A stretch of 64,000 nt of DNA from Anaerolineae bacterium (GTDB taxonomy: Bacteria; Chloroflexota; Anaerolineae; 4572-78; J111): assembly GCA_023151115.1 (NCBI GenBank), contig JAKLJP010000002.1, positions 310,001-374,000 of the forward strand. The letters run 5' to 3'. The notes beneath the pieces were generated by a model. The model saw only the letters and a program-made list of their open reading frames with translations. It was not told where the DNA came from and searched no databases. Positions 41,226-49,029 of the stretch are shown piece by piece (the stretch's first letter is position 1; each line of letters begins with the position of its first letter). Both the position numbers and the translations under genes were made by a program.

Positions 41226-42629
41226 ATGTCTCGTCAAAATCATATCAAACAATTGATTATTAATAACACCCGTCGTTTGCAAAAACTTAAAGAACAACAG
41301 GCTCTCTATGGAAATCATGTTTATGCCGGTCTTTTTTTAGAGATTGAGAATATCGAGTCAGAAATCGAACAATTACAGATAGAGTTAAAAGATTTACAGG
41401 ATGTTGCTCAATCTGAGGATAAAGGTAACTCGGCTTTACTCAGCAAACCCACAGGCGCAGACTTCGTGGATACCCAAACAGAATTGCCATCCCCAGAGCC
41501 GGAAATTTTGAGTGTCTCACCGGAGTTGGCCGAACCCTCTGCTGTAGACTTGGTGGATACTAAAATAGAATTGCTATCGGCAGAACCGGAGACCTCAAAT
41601 ATTCCTACAGAGTCTGACATGTTTGACTTACCCGGCGAGCTTGTCCCAGCCCAGAACTCCAATGGTCACAATCTGGAAATTACAGGGGCAAACAAAATAA
41701 TGGCGGATGCGCTTTATCAAGAGCATCTGGAATTGCTGGAACAACTGCGCTCGGTTTTTAGAGATGCCAACCGCCGCAAGTTTACATTTTTATTGGTTGG
41801 ACGGACTGGCGTGGGAAAATCCAGTACGATCAATTCGCTGATGGGGGGCGAGGTTTCCAAAGTGAGTCATTTTACACCGGGTACGCTCTCACCCCGGCGC
41901 TATCATCATACCGTTCAGGGTATTCAGTTTTCAATTGTGGATACACCAGGGCTGGCCGACTCGGATAACGAAGCGAACGATCAAATCTATCTGAATAACA
42001 TTAAGCGTGAAATTCGCCGCATTGATTGCATGTGGTTTGTGACGAAATTGGGTGAAACCAGAGTTGACAGCGCTGAAATGAGCACTATTCGCTTGATTTC
42101 GCAAACCTTTGGCGTAGATATCTGGCGCAGGGCTGTAGTGGTATTTACTTATGCTGATAAAGTTGATGCCGAGGATTATCTATTAACCATTGATACCCGT
42201 ACAAAGTTAATTCGTGAAGAAATTGCCAAACATGTAGGGCGTAAAATTGCCAAAAATGTGCCTACCATAGCCGTAGCTAACGATAAAAAGACTAGCAAAC
42301 CGCGCTTGCTACCTAATGGCCAGCCCTGGTTGGGAGAACTCTACACCGTCGTGTTTGAGCGTATTTCAGACGAGGGCGCAGTACCTTTTTACTTAATGAC
42401 CAGAGATCGTTTGACCGGGGGTAAAAAAAGTCGTGAGGGTAAATCTATCGTCTCAACCCCGGCTCTACCAGAGAGAATTATAGATAGCATCCCTATAGAC
42501 TTAAATCCTGATCAACTTGAGCGCGTTAATCGGGTTGTTGAAAATAATTCCTTACTGTCCAAAGTTAATACTTTTATTAAAAAAGCAGGCCAAGCAGTCA
42601 AAAGCTTTTGGAGTCAGTTGTTTGGATAA
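41226..42629 (+). CDS. AIG1/GIMAP-like GTPase with N-terminal coiled-coil module
   Basis: This 467-residue protein has an N-terminal helical pair (about 1-60; QALYGNHVYAGLFLEIENIE) like small adaptor modules I recall in bacterial conflict proteins. An acidic linker contains a near-duplicate (ADFVDTQTELPSPEPE and VDLVDTKIELLSAEPE). The GTPase spans about 170-380: G1 LLVGRTGVGKSS, G3 VDTPGLADSD, G4-like VVFTYADKVDAED. The spacing resembles AIG1/Toc34/septin-type GTPases. The C-terminal 80 residues are helical and basic, ending hydrophobic (VKSFWSQLFG), perhaps membrane-touching. A+T content is higher than in neighbours. AAAGGA precedes the ATG. It probably forms GTP-dependent oligomers in defence or stress response, by inference. 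Confidence 0.8.
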   Translation: MSRQNHIKQLIINNTRRLQKLKEQQALYGNHVYAGLFLEIENIESEIEQLQIELKDLQDVAQSEDKGNSALLSKPTGADFVDTQTELPSPEPEILSVSPELAEPSAVDLVDTKIELLSAEPETSNIPTESDMFDLPGELVPAQNSNGHNLEITGANKIMADALYQEHLELLEQLRSVFRDANRRKFTFLLVGRTGVGKSSTINSLMGGEVSKVSHFTPGTLSPRRYHHTVQGIQFSIVDTPGLADSDNEANDQIYLNNIKREIRRIDCMWFVTKLGETRVDSAEMSTIRLISQTFGVDIWRRAVVVFTYADKVDAEDYLLTIDTRTKLIREEIAKHVGRKIAKNVPTIAVANDKKTSKPRLLPNGQPWLGELYTVVFERISDEGAVPFYLMTRDRLTGGKKSREGKSIVSTPALPERIIDSIPIDLNPDQLERVNRVVENNSLLSKVNTFIKKAGQAVKSFWSQLFG

Positions 42630-42804
42630 AATTATGGCGGTAAAGAGTACAAAATAAGCAATAGAGTTCCAAAGGCTCAATTTTGGGCGCCGAAATGTGC
42701 TTGGGGAGTCTATCTCTATACGCTGCCGGTGAGTGGAGCGCCTGCCACCGCAGTTTATTTACCGTTGATCTTAAAATAAAGTAACAAACGGAGGAACGAA
42801 ATCT

Positions 42805-45621
42805 ATGAAGTACCCATTTATCTTAACCCTACTCAGCTTTACCCTGACCTTGTTTGTTTTGTCAGGCTGCGGTGCAGGTGACGGCCCCAGCCCGGCGCCG
42901 GAACAATCTCAGGTGGCCGCTGTACCAACTCAAGCCGCCACAGTCACTGCTGTCCCGCCCACTCCAACCCCTGAGTCGACTCCGACTGCGCAGGCCAGCC
43001 AGGGCGACTCGCTGGCCCCGGCGCAAGAAAGCCAGGGGGATACTCTGGCTCCACCTGAGACCGAAGCAGGAGAAATTGGCGTGATTAGCTTCACCTCGGT
43101 GCGGGGAGATAACCCTGACGACGAGGAAATTTACCTGATGGATAGCAACGGCGAAAATTTACGCAACCTGACCAATAATCCGGCCCGCGATGGGACACCC
43201 GATTGGTCGCCGGATGGGAAGCTGATTGCCTGGAGTTCAACCCGGGACGGCAATCGGGAAATCTATGTAATGCAAAGGGATGGTTCTGGAGTGCGCCGCC
43301 TGACCAACGAAGCGGGCGATGATACCATGCCCGACTGGTCGCCGGATGGAACAATGCTGGCGTTTACTTCTGAGCGGGATGGTAATGAAGAAATTTATGT
43401 AATGAACGCCGCTGGCTCGAACCTGCGCCGGTTGACCAACAGTCCGGCCGATGAAACCATGGCCGACTGGTCGCCGGATGGCAGCCGTCTCCTTTTCCGC
43501 TCCGACCAGGCCGGCAACAGAGATATTTTTGTGATGAATGCCGATGGCAGCAACGTTATCAGCTTGACCACCGACCCGGCCCACGACAGCCGCCCCCGCT
43601 GGTCGCCGGATGGAACGCTGATTGTCTGGACCTCGGAACGGGATGGCAATCGGGAAATCTATTTGATGAACAGTGATGGCTCCGAGGTGCGCCGCCTGAC
43701 CGACAACCCGGCCGATGATGATGGCCCCGTCTGGTCTCCCGACGGGCAGACCCTATTATGGTATTCTGACCGCAGCGGCGATACCGAAATTTACGCCATG
43801 ACTCTCGACGGCGGTCAGGTGCGCCGCTTGACCAACAATCCTGGCGATGACCTTTTGCCCAAAGTCCAGCCCAACCCGGCCCCGCGGCTGGCATTTGGCG
43901 GCCAGCCGGTTGCCGACCCGATGGCCAGCCTGACCGGGCAAGTCCTGCCTGTACCCAGCCAACCTTTCGATTTAACTAATTCTGAGGGAACGACGTTGGT
44001 TGAGTCTTCGGACCAAATTCTGTCCCTGGACTTGACCCCCGACCCGACAGCCACCACCCGCATTGAAAAATCGGCTACCGTGCAAATATTGGTCAATCCC
44101 ACTGTAGATTTGGCCCAGGTTAACGGGCGGTGCGAGTCGAACCTGATTAACGCTCTGCCCCTCATCCTCGATCTATCCTGGAGCGAAGCGGCTGAGGGTT
44201 GGGAATACAATTTATCCATCGCCGCAGTGGCTGAACAGGGCCAGCCGGTAGCCTGGCTGGCGGCTACTCCCGGTGAGCCTGACCCGGATGTGACGCGACC
44301 CTACAGTAATCCCTATTGTAATCAATGGGCCGGCCAGGAATTATCAGCCGAGTCGGGCTTTACTGTTGAGTATCCGGCCCCGCACAAACTCTGGCTGGGC
44401 GGCGTTGCCGGGCAGCCGGTCACCGTCACCTTTAACATTCGGGCCAGGCGGGCAGAGTCCACGCCGGAGCAGACGGCCACAGAAGCCCCGGCCTCACCCG
44501 AAGCCGCTCAGATACTCTTCCCCACTGATGCCCAGATGCAGGACTCTTTCCTGGATGAGAAAACTAACGATATGCGCGGCGAGTTCCTTACCGGCCTGAG
44601 CGCGGCTGAACTGGTCGAGTTTTACGGTCAGGTTTATCCCCCGGCGGCAGGCTGGCGGCTTATCCGGCCCGAACCAAGTTCCGCCGAGGTGGAAGCGGGC
44701 AGCTTTGGCTCCTTTTTCCTGCAAAACGAAACACGCGAAATTGCCTTTTACCTGGAAGCCGCCGCAGAGGGGGCCGGCCTCAAGGTTGAATTCTCTACCG
44801 GCCCGCTGGCCGATTACGCCGACGCCAACCTGCCCACCGACATTGAACCATTGGCTGCTCTGATCGGCGACGCCAAAGATGCCAATGTTATCCCCCTGGA
44901 TAATAATATGACTACCGTGGTCTTTTCCAGCCGCAAACCCGTAACAGAAATAATTGAGGCGTACCGTACCGGCCTGCCCGGCCTGGGTTGGCAAATTGTG
45001 GCCGAAGATCAAACGCTCAATCAAACTACTTTGATTATTGAAAAAGCGGGGCAGCAGTGGCGATTGATGATGGGGGCTGAGTTTAACAGCACTGTGATTA
45101 CGCTGATGGGGAGCCAAAAAGCGGCTTCAGCTCCCTCACTCGATCCGGCTGATGTGACCGGCGACCTCTATCTGGCCGGCAGTAATAGCAGCGCGGCTCT
45201 GACTTACCGGGTGATCGAGCGCTTTCAGACCGAGGGCTTTCAGGGTGGGCTGGCGCTGGACTTGATTGGAACCGAGAATGGGTTTGAGCGTTTATGTCTT
45301 ACAGGTGAAACCGATATTGTCCCGGCTAATCGGCCCATCGAGCCAAGTGAAGCCGCGGGCTGCCGGGATATTTTACGCCAGGGCGTTAGCCGGGGCGCTC
45401 CTTTCGGTTTAACGGTGGGCTATGACCCGGAGGGCAACCCTATTATCCTCTACTCCGTGCCCGGCGCAATTGAAAAGAAACCGGCGGTTGCGGCTTTCCT
45501 TAACTTTTACCTGGAGGTAGCCAGTGACGAAATAGCTGACCTGGGCCAGGGCTTTAGCCCGGCCAGTTCTGAAGAATTAGACACTGCCCGTCAAACTTTG
45601 CAAAGTGTTCTGTTGCCTTAA
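42805..45621 (+). CDS. Lipoprotein with TolB/PD40 propeller and PstS-like C-terminus
   Basis: This 938-residue protein has a lipoprotein signal ending LSGC, a Thr/Pro/Ala linker, and six PD40 repeats from about 93 to 350, each with PDWSPDG- and GNREIYVMN-type motifs. A beta-rich region covers about 380-560. A region of about 200 residues follows (DMRGEFLTGLSAAELVEFYG and similar). Residues about 775-930 resemble the start and part of a phosphate-binding PstS-type protein (DLYLAGSNSSAALTYRVIER, IGTENGFERLCLTGETDIVP, NRPIEPSEAAGC). The PstS-like part is shorter than the family norm of about 270 residues. The combination is unusual. It probably senses a ligand at the surface. GGAGG precedes the ATG. 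Confidence 0.8.
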   Translation: MKYPFILTLLSFTLTLFVLSGCGAGDGPSPAPEQSQVAAVPTQAATVTAVPPTPTPESTPTAQASQGDSLAPAQESQGDTLAPPETEAGEIGVISFTSVRGDNPDDEEIYLMDSNGENLRNLTNNPARDGTPDWSPDGKLIAWSSTRDGNREIYVMQRDGSGVRRLTNEAGDDTMPDWSPDGTMLAFTSERDGNEEIYVMNAAGSNLRRLTNSPADETMADWSPDGSRLLFRSDQAGNRDIFVMNADGSNVISLTTDPAHDSRPRWSPDGTLIVWTSERDGNREIYLMNSDGSEVRRLTDNPADDDGPVWSPDGQTLLWYSDRSGDTEIYAMTLDGGQVRRLTNNPGDDLLPKVQPNPAPRLAFGGQPVADPMASLTGQVLPVPSQPFDLTNSEGTTLVESSDQILSLDLTPDPTATTRIEKSATVQILVNPTVDLAQVNGRCESNLINALPLILDLSWSEAAEGWEYNLSIAAVAEQGQPVAWLAATPGEPDPDVTRPYSNPYCNQWAGQELSAESGFTVEYPAPHKLWLGGVAGQPVTVTFNIRARRAESTPEQTATEAPASPEAAQILFPTDAQMQDSFLDEKTNDMRGEFLTGLSAAELVEFYGQVYPPAAGWRLIRPEPSSAEVEAGSFGSFFLQNETREIAFYLEAAAEGAGLKVEFSTGPLADYADANLPTDIEPLAALIGDAKDANVIPLDNNMTTVVFSSRKPVTEIIEAYRTGLPGLGWQIVAEDQTLNQTTLIIEKAGQQWRLMMGAEFNSTVITLMGSQKAASAPSLDPADVTGDLYLAGSNSSAALTYRVIERFQTEGFQGGLALDLIGTENGFERLCLTGETDIVPANRPIEPSEAAGCRDILRQGVSRGAPFGLTVGYDPEGNPIILYSVPGAIEKKPAVAAFLNFYLEVASDEIADLGQGFSPASSEELDTARQTLQSVLLP

Positions 45622-45637
45622 AGATAATTGAATAGCA

Positions 45638-45736
45638 TCAGTGGATCCAAATTTGAGGAGCCAGCACGCCCACGTGCGGCGGCGTTCGGCACGAAGGCGT
45701 GCCCGCTTCGCGTCCTCGGAAAATTGGATCTACTGA
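45638..45736. mobile_element. MITE-like element with terminal inverted repeats, copy 1
   Basis: TCAGTGGATCCAAATTT at the left end faces AAAATTGGATCTACTGA at the right end, giving 17-base imperfect terminal inverted repeats. The interior is a separate GC-rich palindrome (GCACGCC...GGCGTGC). The same ends enclose a different interior at 61335-61428. No transposase is present. Confidence 0.6.
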
Positions 45737-45748
45737 GCGTAGCTAACC

Positions 45749-45781
45749 AGACCTGTCAGGGTTCAAAAACCTGACAGGTCT
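45749..45781. repeat. Palindrome AGACCTGTCAGG / CCTGACAGGTCT
   Basis: Perfect 12-base arms are separated by GTTCAAAAA. From memory, AGACCTGTCAGG palindromes are frequent dispersed elements in several phyla. It lies 12 bases after the MITE-like element. Confidence 0.65.
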
Positions 45782-45803
45782 GCCTTGGGCGCAACAGTGA
45801 CAA

Positions 45804-45832
45804 ATGACAAACAAAGATACAAATGCTAAAAT
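45804..45832 (+). promoter_or_regulatory. Possible promoter of the Ser/Thr kinase gene
   Basis: ATGACA (45804-45809) and TAAAAT (45827-45832) are 17 bases apart, ending 37 bases before ATG 45870. Confidence 0.5.
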
Positions 45833-45869
45833 GAAGCTCTAATTGTTTGCTGGCGGAGAAGAAACAAGT

Positions 45870-48605
45870 ATGCACAACCTCATCGGCCAAACGATTGGCC
45901 AATATCGGATCATTGAACAAATTGGACGGGGCGGGATGGCCACTGTCTACAAAGCCTTTCAGCCCTCTATGGAACGCTACGTAGCTATCAAAGTATTGCC
46001 CGATCTATTGGCCCAGGATCCCACCTTCATTGAGCGTTTTCGTCAGGAGGCCAAAGCCATTGCCCAGCTTGAACACCCGTATATTCTGCCCGTTTATGAC
46101 TATGGGGAGGACCATGGGTTGACGTATATGGTCATGCGCTACATGGATAGCGGCACTCTGACTGCCCGGCTCAGAAAACAGCCCGAATTAGCCGAAATAG
46201 TGCGTTTGTTGGTTCAGGTAGCCGAGGCGTTGGACTACACTCACAGTCGGGGCATTGTTCACCGCGATATTAAACCGGCTAATGTGCTGATTGACTCACG
46301 CGGTGAGACGTTGTTGACCGATTTTGGCATTGCCAAGATGGTCGAGGGAACTCAGGGGTTAACCCAGGGGGCCATTGTAGGCACACCGGCTTATATGTCG
46401 CCAGAACAGGCCCAGGGGCAGCCAGTGGATGGGCGGAGCGACATCTACTCGCTGGGCATTATCCTATACGAGGCTCTGGTCGGTCGCCCCCCCTTTGAAG
46501 CTGAAACTCCGGTGGCAGTGCTGATGAAACACGTCAATGCCCCTTTGCCGCTGCCGCGCACAGTAAAACCGGAAATCAGTCAGGCTATGGAACAAGTGAT
46601 TTTGAAGGCGCTGGCCAAGGTTCCGGCAGATCGTTACCAGACCGCTAGTGAGTTGGCTCGCGCCATGCAGGCCGCTTTAACTTCAGCCGGACAGGGGTTG
46701 ACTCAAGTTAGCCCCAAACCAACCACCGGCCCAAGGTTGACTCAAGTTAGCCCTGGGCCGGCAGCTACCTCGCCGGTAGCGCCGTCTCCGGTCACCATTC
46801 AGAATAGAAAAAATAGCCGATTGAGTGGCAAAGGATTGGGTTTGATAGTTTTACTTTGCCTGATATTAATTGCCGCCGGGGTAGGAATTTACTACTGGCT
46901 GCGCCCGGCCCCCTCGTTGGCAACCTGGCAGTTTGTGATTGACGCTTCTTCGGGCATGAGCCAAACGATTAATGGTCAAGCTAAAATTGATATTGCCCGC
47001 GCCGCCCTGGATAAAGAACTGCGAATTTTGCCAAACAATGTTAACGCCGGGCTACGTATATTCGGCGGCGCGGAGTCGAACCTCGAACCTTGCCAGGATA
47101 CCAAATTGCTGGTTCAACCGGTTTCCGGCCAAAGCGAACGGATCACCAGCGCCCTGGCCGGGGTCACGCCTCAAGGTCAGGCCCCACTCACCGAGGCGAT
47201 TGTGCAGGCGATCAGTGACTTTGATTTGAGCCAGGACACTAAAAACAGCCTAATTATCATTACCGCCGGCTTAGATACCTGTGAGGCTGAGGCCGTAGAC
47301 CAATTGCAAACCCTCTCCCGCCGTCTGGGCATTGAGGTAGACCTGCATCTCATTGGCCTGGGTGTGCAAGAAGAAACGGACCGGACGGAACTGGCGCAAT
47401 TAGCTCAGGCCGCCGGTGGCGATTATTATGATGCAAGTAATGAGGAAGAGGTGGGCCAGGTATTGCGCGACCAGATTTCTGTGGTACAGGGAACGCCGGT
47501 GGCTGCCCGCACCTCTACCCCCACGCCTACTTCCCCACCTGCGGCAACGATAACACCTTTACCGGCTACCCCCATACCCCAGGCTTTCGACCTGGCCGAG
47601 CCAGTTAACCTGAGCAACAGCCCCGATAACTCATCCCAAATGGCTCAGATCAAGTTGGATGGGGCTGGTAACCTCCATCTATTTTGGGTAGACCAGGCTA
47701 CTGGCGGCTCCGATTTTAACCTGCTGCACCGCTATCAGCCGCCGAATGGCAGTTGGTCAGACCCCAAAATTTTGAGCGCGGACTTCAAAAGCCTCATCCC
47801 CAGTTCACCCCGGCTGGCCCGTAATCCAGAGGGTCAGGTATGTCTCTTTTTCGCCGCAGTGGGACCGGCAGAAGTGACGCAAAAATTGTACTCTGGCTGC
47901 TTTCTAGGTGAAACTCAAACCGAAATTACGCTGGCCCAGGAGCAGTGGCGCGATGTAGAACCGGCTTTTACCCCTGATGGCGCCCCCGTGCTTCCTTACA
48001 ACGTTCCCCCCGGAGCAATTTACCTGGCCGAAACTGAGTTGTCGGCCGGCGGCAATAGCTTGGCTTATCAACCCACTTTTGCTGTTGATCAGGCCGGCAA
48101 TTATCATATTGCCTGGGTTCGTCAAAGTGATCCGCAGCAGCTAGAGTATCGCTTTTCGGGTGACGGGGGGCAATCGTGGAGCGAAATTGAAAAACTTAGC
48201 CAGGATGGCCCCGCTACTCTGTCGCGTCCCCAGTTAGTTGCCGATAGCCAGGGTAACGTTCACCTGGCCTGGAATAGTTTTGGCGGGGTAAACTTTTATC
48301 GCCGTTGGACGCCTGCTGCTGGTTGGGGTGAAACCGTAAAATTTACTCAGGACCAGATGAGTGGTAGTAGTTGGTATACTTTGGATATTGGTCCCGATGA
48401 CCTGCCTCAAATCGCCTGGCTACAAAGTTCCCTTTATTACACCCGGCAGCAGCCCGATGGAAGATGGACTCAGCCGGTTGTATTACTTGAGCAGGTCGGG
48501 GAGAATTCACTCGGCGCGCGGATGTTGGCTATAGATCCGTCAGGCAGCCCTCACTTTGTTTGGATAGGTTCAGATAAGGATGTTTACTATACCACTGTTG
48601 ATTGA
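45870..48605 (+). CDS. Transmembrane Ser/Thr kinase with extracellular vWA-like and propeller domains
   Basis: This 911-residue Hanks-type kinase has its catalytic domain at about 15-275: IGRGGMATVYKAF, VAIKVLP, HRDIKPANVLI, LLTDFGIAKM and GTPAYMSPEQAQG. A Ser/Pro/Thr juxtamembrane stretch contains a duplicated GLTQVSPKPTTGP/LTQVSPGPAAT. The helix is GLIVLLCLILIAAGVGIYYWL at about 335. Outside are a vWA-like domain (about 360-555) whose MIDAS reads DASSGMS rather than DxSxS, a Thr/Pro linker, and a sialidase-like (BNR) repeat region to the end (NLHLFWVD, NYHIAWVR, NVHLAWNS, SPHFVWIG). It should phosphorylate cytoplasmic targets, possibly the FHA regulator at 36796, in response to an outside ligand. 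Confidence 0.92.
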   Translation: MHNLIGQTIGQYRIIEQIGRGGMATVYKAFQPSMERYVAIKVLPDLLAQDPTFIERFRQEAKAIAQLEHPYILPVYDYGEDHGLTYMVMRYMDSGTLTARLRKQPELAEIVRLLVQVAEALDYTHSRGIVHRDIKPANVLIDSRGETLLTDFGIAKMVEGTQGLTQGAIVGTPAYMSPEQAQGQPVDGRSDIYSLGIILYEALVGRPPFEAETPVAVLMKHVNAPLPLPRTVKPEISQAMEQVILKALAKVPADRYQTASELARAMQAALTSAGQGLTQVSPKPTTGPRLTQVSPGPAATSPVAPSPVTIQNRKNSRLSGKGLGLIVLLCLILIAAGVGIYYWLRPAPSLATWQFVIDASSGMSQTINGQAKIDIARAALDKELRILPNNVNAGLRIFGGAESNLEPCQDTKLLVQPVSGQSERITSALAGVTPQGQAPLTEAIVQAISDFDLSQDTKNSLIIITAGLDTCEAEAVDQLQTLSRRLGIEVDLHLIGLGVQEETDRTELAQLAQAAGGDYYDASNEEEVGQVLRDQISVVQGTPVAARTSTPTPTSPPAATITPLPATPIPQAFDLAEPVNLSNSPDNSSQMAQIKLDGAGNLHLFWVDQATGGSDFNLLHRYQPPNGSWSDPKILSADFKSLIPSSPRLARNPEGQVCLFFAAVGPAEVTQKLYSGCFLGETQTEITLAQEQWRDVEPAFTPDGAPVLPYNVPPGAIYLAETELSAGGNSLAYQPTFAVDQAGNYHIAWVRQSDPQQLEYRFSGDGGQSWSEIEKLSQDGPATLSRPQLVADSQGNVHLAWNSFGGVNFYRRWTPAAGWGETVKFTQDQMSGSSWYTLDIGPDDLPQIAWLQSSLYYTRQQPDGRWTQPVVLLEQVGENSLGARMLAIDPSGSPHFVWIGSDKDVYYTTVD

Positions 48606-48630
48606 TTGACAACTCAAGTCATAGCCAAGC

Positions 48631-48658
48631 GTCAAGTTTTTTAACCAAAAAACCTGAC
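48631..48658 (+). terminator. Hairpin terminator after the kinase gene
   Basis: GTCAAGTTTTTT pairs with AAAAAACCTGAC around AACC with one mismatch, followed by ATTTT. The T-run is short. Confidence 0.55.
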
Positions 48659-48734
48659 ATTTTGGTGGTAATTTGTTCCTCCATCTGCGTCCCAACCCAA
48701 CTTTAAAGAATTACCCAACTCTTCAAAGTTGTGC

Positions 48735-48740
48735 TATAAT
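48735..48740 (+). promoter_or_regulatory. Possible -10 box within GTTGTGCTATAATTCGG
   Basis: TATAAT is preceded by TTCAAAGTTGTGC, closely matching the arrangement at 32691-32696. The -35 region is weak (TTACCC with 18 bases). Confidence 0.4.
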
Positions 48741-48881
48741 TCGGAAACCAGCGTTTGCCGAACCATGCCCATTTAATAATTAAGTCAGGGGGGGGCCTCG
48801 GCGACAAACGCCCGCCGAGCAGCCAGCCTTTTTTAGCCAGGTAGGGAGCGAAACCTTTTGGCGAAGGGTAACTACTCAGGC

Positions 48882-48964
48882 ATGTCATTTCGACCGAAGG
48901 GAGAAATCTTTGCGGCCGATGTAGCATGGTAAGGATTTCTCGGCCTACGGCCTCGAAATGACAT
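48882..48964. repeat. TGTCATTTCGA palindromic element, copy 1
   Basis: ATGTCATTTCGA and TCGAAATGACAT form the ends. Inside, GAGAAATC and GGATTTCTC pair, as do GGCC words. GTAACT and AGTTAC flank it at a distance. A second element with the same ends lies at 63780-63883. Elements of this type are, from memory, widely dispersed in bacterial genomes. Confidence 0.65.
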
Positions 48965-49029
48965 GAGGGTTGCGCAGTTACAGCGAAGGTTTTGTTTAGG
49001 CTGCCTGCTTCTGGAAAGTAACCAAAGTT

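Larger units (their letters stand above)
48606..49029. other. 424-base gene-free gap with terminator, promoter-like box and palindromes
   Basis: It holds the hairpin at 48631-48658, a TATAAT within TTGTGCTATAATTCGG at 48735-48740, a CTCGGCG/CGCCGAG hairpin at 48797-48819, and the TGTCATTTCGA palindrome at 48882-48964. If the promoter is used, the histidine kinase mRNA has a leader of about 280 bases with these structures. Confidence 0.5.

Noticed and set aside
47071..47096. A T-loop-like GGTTCGAGGTTCGACTCC on the minus strand
   Set aside because: It lies inside the vWA part of the kinase gene, and no acceptor or anticodon stem can be folded around it.
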